Of a DNA stretch of 64,000 nt, positions 32,750 through 43,930 are shown piece after piece; positions within the stretch are counted from its first letter, which is position 1, and every line of letters starts with the position of its first letter. The DNA is from Grifola frondosa (taxonomy: Eukaryota; Basidiomycota; Agaricomycetes; Polyporales; Grifolaceae). The DNA is taken from positions 1,550,001-1,614,000 of the forward strand of contig LUGG01000011.1 in assembly GCA_001683735.1 (NCBI GenBank), in the 5' to 3' direction. A program made the position numbers and the translations under genes. A model generated the notes under the pieces. It was given only the letters and a program-made list of their open reading frames with translations. It was not told where the DNA came from and did no database searches.

Positions 32750-35700
32750 ACATGGCGAAGGTGCTGCAGGAGACGCCGGCGGTGCATGATGTGTTTTCGT
32801 TTCAGCATTTGCAGTATGTCGTGCCGGTGGGAGGGGGGAGTACGCGGAGGTTGCTGGATGATGTCGGGGTATGTTCCGCCGGGGAAGCTTACTGCGTTGA
32901 TGAGGAAGTCGGGTGCGGGCAAGGTGCGGGTGCTTTTTTTATGGTGTGTGTATGTGGGTGTGTGCTGATCTGGGATGCGGGTGGTAGACCACCTGATCGT
33001 CCCACATTCGCTTACTAATTAGTAGGGAGTTACGATAAATCCCACGCTACTAATTAGAAGGGAATCAAGCGATTCCTCTTGCCCGTGAAGAAATATCTGA
33101 AGATTTCTGAAGATTTCTCTCAGAGTATGCGGAAACATACCGCATTTGGTATGTTTTGAACATAGCCACCATATGTTTTTTCCTCCACTACTCCCTCAAT
33201 TCTGAACAGATTTTCTTCATTTTAGGTTCTTCTGAAAGCGGTTTTCGAGTGGAATTATGTTATGTACATATATTTGTATGATATTAAAATAAAAACATAC
33301 CATTCTGGGCAACCACCACAGAATGTTCTGCTGCATTGCTCCCTCAAATCTTTACCAAAATTCTTGATTTCTTCATCCCCTTGGTCGCCTTGATGTCTTA
33401 TTTACTATTCTGACATTTGTTTTGCAGAATGTGTGACGGAAAACATACCATTTCTGGTAGGTGCAGGTTCAGCCACAACAGATTTCCTCTCCCTCCCCTC
33501 CCTCAATACTTCATGGATTCCCTTCGTTTAAAGTTCCCCTTAGTCCTACATATGTGTAATTTAATGTTCTTTACAGTAGAGAGCCCCAAACAAGGATGAA
33601 ATTCCGTCTGCCCCTGCTTTGCTGGCAGGGATCCCTTCTAATTTGGGATATGAATATTGGACAGAATCTGGAGCGTAGGGCATCATATGAAAGGTGTATT
33701 ATATCCCAATAAGGAGATGTTTATGGCGAAATATTCCGTCCGGTACTCGCTTCAGGACACACAGAACAGTATTCAGGGGTGGCTGAAACATTTCCTGCAT
33801 CCTTCCTGAATAGGATTTGCCCCTGATTTCCAGCGGACTTTTGTTGCGTATTCACATATATTTGGGCATCATTATTAGCTATACATTATGCTTATCGGAT
33901 ATGACCCCATATGGTGGAATCCTTATCAGTTTCCCCTATAGATTATACAATTGTACTACTACATGAAATGAAATAAAAGATCAGATTGCAGAATAGGATA
34001 GAGGAATATAACAGCTTCGAAACAAGTGCAATATCATAAATATTGATGAGGAATTGAGGGAGGAATTGAGGAATCAGTGTACTTGCCTTTGATTTACTGT
34101 ACAGGTGACTTGAGCCCGGTACAGCAGTATTGAGGTTTCAGCCACAATTAGGTATTCTCTTCATATCTCCTCCACTTCCTCATAGATTATTATAATGTTT
34201 GTTGTATATGGTAGACATATATTACTACTATATCTCTGGAGATTTTTATAGATTTAAAGCTGTTGTAAATGTCCCTAACAGGGGAATATGACATTTGAGT
34301 GTTTGGAATGCAGCATTGTCAATTCTGCTTCAAATGATAAGATAAAAGGCTTTTATGAGAGCTATATACAAGAATGAATGTATCCAAAAAGGAATATAAA
34401 AAAGGAGCAACTGGATGGAAAGATATTGGGTGATCAGTCTGGCAACTGCCACCCAAGGTTGTTCTGTGTGTCCTGAAGCGAGTACCGGACGGAATATTTC
34501 GCCATAAACATCTCCTTATTGGGATATAATACACCTTTCATATGATGCCCTACGCTCCAGATTCTGTCCAATATTCATATCCCAAATTAGAAGGGATCCC
34601 TGCCAGCAAAGCAGGGGCAGACGGAATTTCATCCTTGTTTGGGGCTCTCTACTGTAAAGAACATTAAATTACACATATGTAGGACTAAGGGGAACTTTAA
34701 ACGAAGGGAATCCATGAAGTATTGAGGGAGGGGGAGGGAGAGGAAATCTGTTGTGGCTGAACCTGCACCTACCAGAAATGGTATGTTTTCCGTCACACAT
34801 TCTGCAAAACAAATGTCAGAATAGTAAATAAGACATCAAGGCGACCAAGGGGATGAAGAAATCAAGAATTTTGGTAAAGATTTGAGGGAGCAATGCAGCA
34901 GAACATTCTGTGGTGGTTGCCCAGAATGGTATGTTTTTATTTTAATATCATACAAATATATGTACATAACATAATTCCACTCGAAAACCGCTTTCAGAAG
35001 AACCTAAAATGAAGAAAATCTGTTCAGAATTGAGGGAGTAGTGGAGGAAAAAACATATGGTGGCTATGTTCAAAACATACCAAATGCGGTATGTTTCCGC
35101 ATACTCTGAGAGAAATCTTCAGAAATCTTCAGATATTTCTTCACGGGCAAGAGGAATCGCTTGATTCCCTTCTAATTAGTAGCGTGGGATTTATCGTAAC
35201 TCCCTACTAATTAGTAAGCGAATGTGGGACGATCAGGTGGGTAGACGACACTGTTGAATGTGCTCGCACACCGCACGATTGGCGGGATGATCATGGGCGA
35301 CCGCTTCATGAATGGCCAGCTGCTGTCGTCCGACTTCCAGGGCATACGTGAGTGCATGTGTTTGTTGTTTGGGTGGTGTACTGATTTGTTTTTTGTTTGT
35401 TTTGGTGGTGCAGCGGGTATGTGCAGCAGATGGATACGCATTTGCCGTCGACGTCTGTACGTGAGGCGCTGCTGTTCTCGGCGAAGATGCGTCAGCCGCA
35501 GTCCGTGCCGATCGAGGAGAAGGAGACTTAGTGAGTGCTTTCGCGCGTCGAGTCCCCGAGTGGAACTAACATTTCACGTGTGCGCGCGTGTGTAGCGTGG
35601 AGAAGGTGCTGAAGATGTGTGGGCTGGAGCATTTTGTGGATATGATCGTGGGGCCACTCGGCGTCGAGCACCGGAAGCGCACGATGATCGGCGTCGAGCT

Positions 35701-36760
35701 CATCGCTAAGGTGTGTATGAGTCCGCATGTGCGTCGATGTTGCATGCTGATGATGTGTGGCACCACAGCCGTCCTTGATCTTCCTCGACGAGCGCACGTC
35801 TGGGCTCGACTCGCAGAGCGCGTGGGCCATCACTAGCTTCTTGCGCAACCTCGCGGGCAGCGGGCAGGCCATTGTGTGCACGTAAGTCGTCGCTGTGCGT
35901 ATTCTCTCGGGGTCAGTCATGCTGACTGATGGATTTGGATAGGATCCACCAACCGTCTGCGGAATTGTTCCAGATGTTCGACCAGCTGCTGTGGCTGTGC
36001 AAGGGTGGGCAGACGGTGTATTTTGGAGATATCGGCGAGCGGTCTCCACGCTCATCAGTTATTTCGAGCGGAATGGCGCGCGCAAGTGTAGCGATACCGA
36101 GAATCTGTGAGTCCGGCGCATTGTTTGCCGGGCGGTGTGCTGATGGCATGGCATTGCAGTGCAGAGTATATCCTGAAAGCGATCGACGCGGGGGCGATGG
36201 CGACGATGACGACGGACTGGCACAAGACGTGGAAGGGGGTGCCGGAGTCTGGGTGTGTAGGACTTCATCGACATGGGGTACGAACCAGCCAACCGACAGA
36301 CCACTGCAGACTTCCTCGTAGCCGGTACGCCTACTCTCCCTTCTGCTCTTGCTCGTCGTGACCCGCTTTTTACAGTGACGGACCCATACGGGCACATCGC
36401 GCGCTCGGGCTTCGAGGTGCATGCCCCGCGCACGGCGCTCGAGTTCACGGAATATTTCAAGCAGTCGGACGTCGCGCAGCTGAACCGCGAAGATATGGAT
36501 GCATACATGGAGGAGTTCGTGGGGAAGCCCGCGCGTGCGCGCACGAGTTCAAGAAGAGTGTGAAGGTGGAGCACACGAAGCGCTCGAACAAGAAGAGCCC
36601 GTACATCATGTCGATGCCTATGCCGGCGCATGCACTCATGGACCGCCACGTGCAGATCATCCGCGGCGGCATTGCCGCGTGGGTCATCCAGCTCGCGTAC
36701 GTGTTCTTGTGTTTTGGATGTTGCATGTACGTGCTCATGGAGGGGTCTGTGCAGGTCATT
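32750..36760 (+). pseudogene. PDR-type ABC transporter, second nucleotide-binding domain, split by a fold-back element
   Basis: Pleiotropic-drug-resistance exporter half. The start is GDMAKVLQETPAVHDVFSFQ then HLQYVVPVGGGSTRRLLDDV. Walker A is SGAGK at the exon end (32923), and an exon after the insertion starts TTLLNVLAHRT (35245). Further exons give [20 protein letters not shown], the signature region LGVEHRKRTMIGVEL, Walker [21 protein letters not shown] (Pro to Arg in DEPTSGLD), [16 protein letters not shown] (H-loop region), [20 protein letters not shown] and SMPMPAHALMDRHVQIIRGG entering the first helix of TMD2. The first half of the transporter and most of TMD2 are missing. A recently captured but already broken fragment. 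Confidence 0.85.
32990..35239. mobile_element. Fold-back transposon E1: 779-bp inverted arms, 691-bp centre
   Basis: The left arm (32990-33768) begins CACCTGATCGTCCCACATTC; the right arm (34460-35239) is its near-perfect reverse complement. The 7-bp sequence GGTAGAC flanks both sides (32983-32989, 35240-35246), an evident target duplication (8 bp with one mismatch). The interior shares blocks with element E2 (ATACCATTTCTG, GCCACCATATGTTTTT), so the two belong to one family. No open frame longer than ~70 codons was seen and no transposase. It sits in an ABC-transporter intron whose acceptor AG lies inside the duplicated GGTAGAC. Confidence 0.92.
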
Positions 36761-37163
36761 CGTTGTACAGGCTATCATCATGGGCACTGTTTTCTTGCGA
36801 TAGCATATCTGAATGTGCGTGTGCCATGCTTCTGTCTGATCTTAGCCATGTTTTGTAATAGCTGGTTCTTTTCAATCAATTTCATATGGACACTATTGTG
36901 AGCTCTAAATGGTCTGTGGGTGAATTCCAATCTGAAGGTACTGAGAGCTCTCTGCAATCTGAGTAACATCTAAATGAATTATATTAACTTGATGGTCTGA
37001 AGCCTCTAAATTTGACCTATGCCAAGATTCAAGACTATTTAGAAGCTATTAGAAACTACAGAGGATGAGGGCTTATGAACGCTCTGAAGTGTCTTGCGGT
37101 TTAGATGCTAAGATGAAATAGACCAGTTCAGATCAAATAAGACAGTCTCGGATTTTGCTGATG

Positions 37164-38657
37164 AACAGTTTCCTGGCCAATGAAGGTTGCGCGCTCATTA
37201 AGCGGGCCCGTACCCGTCAGAAGCAATCCACCACCTCCTCCTCTCATGCTTAAAGGTTCTCGCTGGAGCATAATTTGCCAAGCAAGGGCGTCTTACCCAC
37301 GTTCCTTGTATACTCGATAGTGGCTGTGGCGATATTGGTGCAGAGATCAACAAACGGTCATCTCCACTTATCGTTCGTGAATCGTCTCGGAGAAATGGCG
37401 CGGCCGAAGGCACTACAAAACATTGATGATCTAGGGTAAGCTCCAGGTATGTAATGACATTTGCTGCCCGAAGATGTGACAGCACAGAATCGGGACAACC
37501 GTTCCACTGGAACGTTTGAACTTGTTGCATGTGCTCTATGGCCCGGAAGTATCTATTTCTCGATATCTGATCAGGCGGTATATATATTGATATTAATGAT
37601 ACTGAATATTGACCTTCTCTGCTGGACCTTGCTACTTAGACTCGGCGCATTCGGCGAAATCCTGTATCAGATGTGTTCATGCCGCTCGAGCATCGTTGTC
37701 GCGCGCTGAACTCCTCTCTTGCTGTTCATCAAGTCGCAACATTCGATGTCGCACACTTTGGTGAGCCGGCATCCACATCATACTGCTGTGATAGATACCA
37801 CACTGCTGTGCTCACCCTTGAAACCAGTAGTCCCATCATGCAGCCATCTGTTGACGAATACTGGACTTCTACGTGACTTCCATTTTCGTGGGCTTCGAAG
37901 TTCATCTGTGTCAGGGAGGCTGGTGTCAGAGATTGAATGGACTGCTCAATTTACGACATTAGGGTGTAGCATATCATTACAGTCTGACAACTGATCTCAC
38001 TACATGAATAGCTTGAAAGAGCCTCTATAACATCTGGCGGTACTCTCGTGACTGAGTCTCTCGTGAGAGGCTTTCAATCTGCGCTGTGAATGAAATTCAA
38101 TCTATCAGCCATCTCTGGACTTATTGTTCTAGCCTGCGCTCGGTGGAGCAACCCCATTCCATACTCGTGCGTAGCACATGCTCTGGGTGCGGCTGATTGT
38201 TTGATTGGTTCTCTCATCTTGTACGTGTGTACAGTTGGCTTCATCAAAGAACCTTTGAGACTGTATATTTCGACTCCAAACTTCCGGACCTGGAATGGCT
38301 ACGGCTAGGTTTGCCAATGAGATCGCGCTCTGACTGACTAAATCCAACAGAATTCGATTGCAATTGAATTCATGAGCAAATCATACGGTTAAGTCCTGTA
38401 CGCAAGCCTGATTGGGATGATATCGTGTTCAATCCTACTCATGCATCTCAATCCTGTTCATTTGCCGGTAGTACATTATAAACAATATGCACGAATCCCA
38501 TGGCGAAGAATTCGGATGTGCGTAACTATCCGGCGCAGCGAAAGCCACCAATTTACCGACGCTACGGGAGGTTGGATGCCTTGGTCGCCTAGACTCAGTG
38601 CGCTCTTATAGAAGGCCAACCTACCTTGCATGTCTACCCCATCTTGCTTGAATCAGG
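37164..38657 (+). repeat. Partial copy of the UbiA-P450 spacer
   Basis: From about 37250 the sequence is related to the UbiA upstream spacer (CCACGTTCCTTGTATACTCG, CAACCGTTCCACTGGAACGT). From about 37560 to 38400 it follows 57560-58330 closely (CGGACTTCTA/GACTTCT-TGACTTCCATTTTCGTGG, CATATCATTACAGTCTGACA). The UbiA gene itself is missing here. The hydrophobic frame 38090-38308 is not kept in the paralogue, so it is not called a gene. Confidence 0.7.
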
Positions 38658-39012
38658 ATGTGGATTGAATGTCTCTCCGTCACCTTTGTTGTCCTACTGG
38701 GTCTCAGGAACATCGTCACCCCTGGACATTTATGGAAGAAGCTCGCTGCGTTCGGCCAAGAATATGGTCAGCGGATTTTCCTCCTTCATTCTAATACTCG
38801 ATGAGCCAAATTTTCCATCAATTTAGGGCCTGTGTTCTCGCTTCGAACTTTCGGAAAGCCAATGTTGGCGCTGAACAGCGCTCTTACAGCCGGTGTACGA
38901 GCAGCTTCAGTTGGACGGGTGTGTCTGCATCATATGTCTCATGAGGGACGGGTGCATCTGTCACATAGACAGGTGCATCTGTCTCATTAATTATATAATT
39001 AATGATTAAAAA

Positions 39013-39098
39013 TGCAACAGGGAGGACTTGAACCCATAACTTCCCACAACATGCAAGTGCAACATGTTCATGCAACTAACCACTACACCACAAAGGCT
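39013..39098 (-). ncRNA. tRNA-like/SINE-head sequence in left arm of E2
   Basis: On the minus strand a Pol III A-box-like TGGTGTAGTGGTTAG and a perfect B box GGTTCAAGTCC are spaced about 45 bp apart, as in tRNA genes and tRNA-derived SINEs. The cloverleaf is imperfect: an ACATG/CATGT anticodon-arm-like stem with an enlarged loop. Probably a tRNA-derived sequence, not a working tRNA. Confidence 0.65.
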
Positions 39099-41299
39099 TT
39101 ATAATCATTATATTCATCATAATTTATAACATCTATATTCATCATGCCACTCAAATGTTTCTGCTCAATATCTTCTTCAAATATTCATCAAATCTCTTTA
39201 TTTCTTCACTTTCTTGATCATATATATTTTCTATTTAATGTTCTGAATTTTATCAAGCAAAATGTCTTATGAAAAGTATACCATTTCTGAAGGCTAATGG
39301 ATATAGGCTCAGCCACACTGTATTTTCTTCATCTGCTCCTCCATTAAGTCTGCATGGATTATCTTCACCAGACTCTGCACTGGTATTATAGTGTTATCCT
39401 AATATGCTAGCAGTCAGCATTGTAATGTCACCTAATATAATAGGTCCTACTAGATTATCTTCAGGGCCCTGCTATAACTTAGAAACCAGTAAATGTTTTT
39501 TATATTCAAATATCTTTATATATAGTAGGGAAGTCAATATGATATTTACACATCCATATAATGAGAGGTTACATGCAGCGTTCTCAGTCAGCATCGGAGC
39601 GAACTATATGTATATTGAAATATATCTAGTTATCTAACAAGAGGTTACATGCAGTGTTCTATAAGTAGTTCGTAAGTAAGAAAGAAAAGCATAAGGTAAT
39701 GAGTGATATACACACCTCAGTCAGCATAAGAATATGGAAACTACATAGCTATTATGCGGCTGTGTGATGAGCAGATAAATTCAATGAAGAGTAGGAATGC
39801 AGAAAACAAAAGAAATAGTATCTATCAGTACATATGGATGCCAGTAATAACTGATGGCATTGAGTAGCAACTGTATCTAAATAAGGAAGAGAACAAGATG
39901 TAAGACATATGGAACAAGAAATAAACACTGTTCTTGGCACGGTGTCGCAACACCATGCACAGTTTGTCTATCCAACACCATATTCATATGTTGCCAGGTT
40001 TTCACCAGATATAGCATTGGTTATATGTTGTGAAGATATATCACATTTGGTATATTTGATTTTAGCCACCATATGTTTTTCTCTGCTTCCACCATATGGG
40101 TTCTTCTCTGATAAGCATGATTTATGGCTAATTTTCAAGGCCCAATACATAAAAATACACCATGAAAATCAGCTCAAAATTTGGGCAAATTTCATTTGGA
40201 AGGGATGGAGGGAAATGTTTCACCACCCATGAATACTGTACATTACAGACCAAAGTGGTGGTCACAGGTCACATCCACCCACAATGTGCTGGATTTTGGT
40301 ACTGGTTGCAGGTTACAAGAGGCTTCACCACTGTGTATGACCCACCTCATAATTTACCATGCCTGCAGTGCAACAACCTTCCTCACTGTCTCATGTCATT
40401 CATCACATGTTCCACTGGTTCATGCTGCAGCACCAGATCAGATGCAGCATGTCACATGTCACATCTGGTGCCAGTTTGGTTTGTAATGTACAGTATTGTC
40501 ATGTGTGCTCTGAAGTGATTATTAGATGGATTGTTTCACCATAAACATTATAAATATATGATACCCTGAGCTTTCAAGAAGGTCAAGCTGACAGAACATA
40601 GAGGGAAAGCGAGACTATAGAATACGTACACAGACATAGTGTGCAGTATATGTGAGTGGCAATGAACTATGGTGAACTATTTAAAAAAGAAAATATAAAA
40701 TATTGGCCTTCCAATGCCTGACCTGATGGTGCGTGAACTCATCATGCTTGAACTACAATAAGCTTCAGATTTCATCTGGTGTTCAGCAGTGTGGCTAAGC
40801 CTATATTCATCATGTTACAAACTAGCCCAAGCTGAGTAGGCTTACTTCTGACTGCTAGTTTAGTACACATTGATTACTAATAAAAGATTCTCAACGAAGT
40901 TGAATGAGTTGAAGTTTAGGAGTGTACAATCAATCTTTAAATAACATTCAATATTTGTATATACAATGGCTTATTCCATTCATTGTCTGTCCTTTGACTA
41001 ATCAAGATAACATCCTTGTCATCTGACTCATCACCTGACCAACATCACATATCAGCATTTAACCCAGCATCTATGACCAAAAAAAGGATGAAAATTGTTA
41101 CACAGTCTTCAGAAATGGTATACTTTTCATAAGACATTTTGCTTGATAAAATTCAGAACATTAAATAGAAAATATATATGATCAAGAAAGTGAAGAAATA
41201 AAGAGATTTGATGAATATTTGAAGGAGATATTGAGCAGAAATTTGAGTGGCATGATGAATATAGATGTTATAAATTATGATGAATATAATGATTATAAA

Positions 41300-41385
41300 G
41301 CCTTTGTGGTGTAGTGGTTAGTTGCATGAACATGTTGCACTTGCATGTTGTGGGAAGTTATGGGTTCAAGTCCTCCCTGTTGCAT
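41300..41385 (+). ncRNA. tRNA-like/SINE-head sequence in right arm of E2
   Basis: Inverted twin of 39013-39098: GCCTTTGTGGTGTAGTGGTT opens the block, with the A-box at about 41307, B box GGTTCAAGTCC at 41363-41373, then CCTGTTGCATTTTTA. The two copies are identical over the block, as expected if the arms are homogenised. Confidence 0.65.
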
Positions 41386-41801
41386 TTTTAATCATTAATT
41401 ATATATTAATGAGACAGATGCACCTGTCTATGTGACAGATGCACCCGTCCCTCATGAGACATATGACGCAGACACACCCGTCCAACTGAAACTCTACGGT
41501 GTACTTCTCGATAGAAAGCATCTACTGGAATAGGCCTATGCCAGAGCTGGTTGAATTGTATGTTGTGAGATACCTCGTCTCAATGCAGTGTTTTTTGACG
41601 TAATATATAGGGCGGGGATGGACCGTGGCGTATTCTTTTAATTTGACCCTAACCGACTGCGGCAGTTCAGAAAAAGGCTCACTCTCTTCTCGGTCCTCGA
41701 CAGCTGGAGACATACCGTATTGTGACGGAGAGATATGCCAGTGGTGCAGTTCCTCGGCAACATCCTGGAATCTCCTGACAAGTTTGCTGAGCGCGCTCGA
41801 A

Positions 41802-42013
41802 CATCAGCAAAACGTCGATTTGACTTATGGCTCTTAAATAACCCTTATGAACTTACTTTTAAGTCTTATTTCTCTTTTTTTCTTAATTAAGACCAATAAG
41901 AGCGATTAAGACGTAAAAGAGGTCTCATAAGGGTTTTTAGCCGCCCAAATAAGTGCATTTAAGTACATTTAAGACACAAAAGTATGGTAAGTCAAATTGA
42001 CATTTTGCTGATG
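41802..42013. mobile_element. 212-bp MITE with CATCAGCAAAA termini (second copy)
   Basis: Near-identical to 2550-2762 but inverted. Inserted at the 3' end of a P450 exon; the paralogue at 61590 gives the empty site CGCTCGAAGGTAGG, here AA (or GAA) is duplicated on both sides. It contains CTTAATTAAG and CATAAGGG motifs. Confidence 0.92.
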
Positions 42014-43410
42014 AAGGTAGGTTTCAATCCGAGAGTTTTACAAATTGAGCCGATTCTGAATACATACTTCGTTAGCGTTGCCTAAGTGATCACCCTTGAA
42101 ATGTCTCACGGCTACCAAATTCTGACTTCATACTTTTCCGTACGTTTCTCATACCTATGTGTACGCGTTCTCTGATAATATTCTATCCTGATAGTCGCGA
42201 GTCTTCCGACCTTTCTTCTTGGCATGAGATTCAAGAGGGAGGCTTTCTCTTGGAGGGACCAATTTACGGACATGGCTGAACACGGATACAAATTCACGCA
42301 AGGAGATTGTAGGACTTCTGATCTATTATATGAACGGGATTTGACTCTTGACATAGGTTAAGGGAGACCATCTATGATCTCAAAGGCATTGGAAAGGCCG
42401 GATGAATATAGCGAATACGTCATCGAGTACACCTCTCGTACACCTCTGCGGATGTATACGGTGATATGTGACCGATGACATCGTATTTGGATTGGATCTG
42501 ATATGTTGCTGTCCGAAGGCGGCGCTGACACGGTTTGTAATATCTCATCCGCATTCCGACATTCCTTTCTAAGAATCTTTTAGACAGTATCATCTCTGCT
42601 GACATTTCCACAATGGTGTTGCATCCGGACATTCAATGTCGGGCACAAGCAGAGATAGATCATGTCGTTGGCAGCGACCGCCTACCTCGTTATTCTGATC
42701 AGCCGAATCTCCCGATCCTGTCTTAACTGAGATCATACGTCTTCTCGTCCCGAATTCTATGTTAGTTCTGACCATTCATAACCTTGATCGCCGCTCGTGT
42801 ATGTCTTGCAGTCGCGAGAGTGCCTGCCCAGGACAACGTGCACAATGGATACTATATCTCAAAGGATACCCTCATCGTCATAAACCTGTGGTGCGTGATA
42901 TGAACTGCATGACCTCGACGAAGAATCCATGACGTTGGTCACTTGTAGGGCTATGATGCGCGATGAGAATGTCTACCCCGATCCTGACGCCTTCAAACCT
43001 GAACGATGACTCTCCAAAGATCGGGACAACAAATTAGACCCTTGGAGCATTCGATTTGGCTTCGCGCGGCGATAGGTACTTTATGTGGCCGCCGACAATG
43101 CTGAAACTACTCGTCAACCATAATAGTATTTGCTCAGGTCGCGACTTGGCCGAGCAGGCCTTGTTCACCGCGGTCGCATGCATTCTGGCTACATTCGACA
43201 TATCCCTGCAAAGGATGCTAGTGGAAACGTCGTCATGTGTTCGGGGGAATTCATTGATGGTGCAATCATGTGTGTGTCACTTCCGTGGCCTGTCTGCCGA
43301 TACGCTCACTAAAGGGTTTCACAAGCTTCCCGCTTCCGTTCAAGCGCAACATACGGCCTCGATCACCGCATGTCGGGGACATCATTGCTGAAGCCGTGAA
43401 TGCACACTAA

Positions 43411-43919
43411 GTTTTGGATGTGACCGTTGTCATCCCATGTGATCATCGTTTGCTGTACGAGCGCACAAGGGTTGACAAGGGAATGGACCATATACATGTA
43501 TGCAACTTGTAGTTCGCGAATGCACCTGGCATCAGGCTTGATGATACGTTCCTATATTCTTTGAAGATCATTCCACTTCAGATTCAGCGAATACAGAAGG
43601 ACGATCTCAAATAAAATGAGAACTGTTGTACAAAGCGAAGGGACCAAATCATGAAATGAAGGGATGAAGGGAGCGTAGCCCACACAATATTTATCACCCC
43701 CCGTCCGAGATTTGTTCTGGCAACCAACAAAAACTTCATATCGTATCTTCTGAAAGACAAACTGTTATTGATACCGATGACTCGGAGTTTGAGGCGTCAT
43801 GAGACTCACACAAGTGAATGACTGATTGTTACGATTTTATAACAACTATCTGGCAGTCACCATTAGGATTAGAGAACATGACGCCACCTTTGCCCTACCC
43901 AATCCGAAGTCCGATTAGG
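43411..43919. other. Intergenic region between P450 and hydrolase genes
   Basis: No gene recognised. The first ~200 bp resemble 63089-63300 downstream of the paralogous P450. Confidence 0.5.
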
Positions 43920-43930
43920 CGTATATTCAT

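Larger units (their letters stand above)
29524..37163. mobile_element. 7.6-kb segment bounded by inverted CATCAGCAAAA termini, carrying fragments of five genes
   Basis: The left end CATCAGCAAAATGCGGATAT is followed by TCTGA-rich subterminal repeats and CTTAAATTAAG. The right end is CGGATTTTGCTGATG preceded by similar sequence that also shares GAGGGCTTATGAA with the 28560 region. Inside are ISC1 (plus), TPP enzyme (minus), myosin-motor chitin synthase (plus), DUF6533 (plus) and PDR ABC transporter (plus) fragments. A younger fold-back element (32990-35239) is nested in the ABC part. The flanking triplets are TTC on the left and GAA on the right, i.e. inverted, not direct, so simple transposition of the whole block is not proven. 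Confidence 0.55.
38899..41496. mobile_element. hAT-like fold-back element E2 (2.6 kb, ~390-bp inverted arms)
   Basis: Inserted in a P450 coding exon with an 8-bp target duplication CGGTGTAC (38891-38898 and 41497-41504). The arms 38899-39292 and 41107-41496 are near-perfect inverted repeats whose outer part reads TTCAGTTGGACGGGTGTGTC. Each arm carries a tRNA-like sequence in opposite orientation. The 1.8-kb AT-rich centre shows no transposase. The 8-bp duplication and TAGAG-like right end suggest the hAT superfamily (inference). Confidence 0.9.
38658..43410 (+). pseudogene. Cytochrome P450 of the UbiA-linked family, split by two transposons
   Basis: Paralogue of 60989-63088. Starts MWIECLSVTFVVLLGL and then lacks ~35 codons, including the PPGP hinge, before NIVTPGHLWKKLAAFGQEYG. 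It is interrupted at 38899-41496 by fold-back element E2, resumes with YTxxLDRKHLLE-like sequence and PNRLRQFRKRLTLFSVLDSW, and is interrupted again at 41802-42013 by a MITE. Then come GMRFKREAFSWRDQFTDMAE, GGADT, the FGF(A)RR/ICSGRDLAEQALFTAVAC heme region (Pro to Ser) and a tail ending at 43408-43410. Dead, but useful for dating insertions because the paralogue gives clean empty sites. Confidence 0.85.

Noticed and set aside
33000..35220. CRISPR-like or tandem-repeat interpretation of the repeated blocks
   Set aside because: The repeats are two inverted arms of one fold-back element, not regularly spaced direct repeats, and the genome is eukaryotic.
23760..37163. Starship-type giant element
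   Set aside because: No tyrosine-recombinase captain gene (DUF3435) or typical cargo seen near either end, and termini are inverted repeats.
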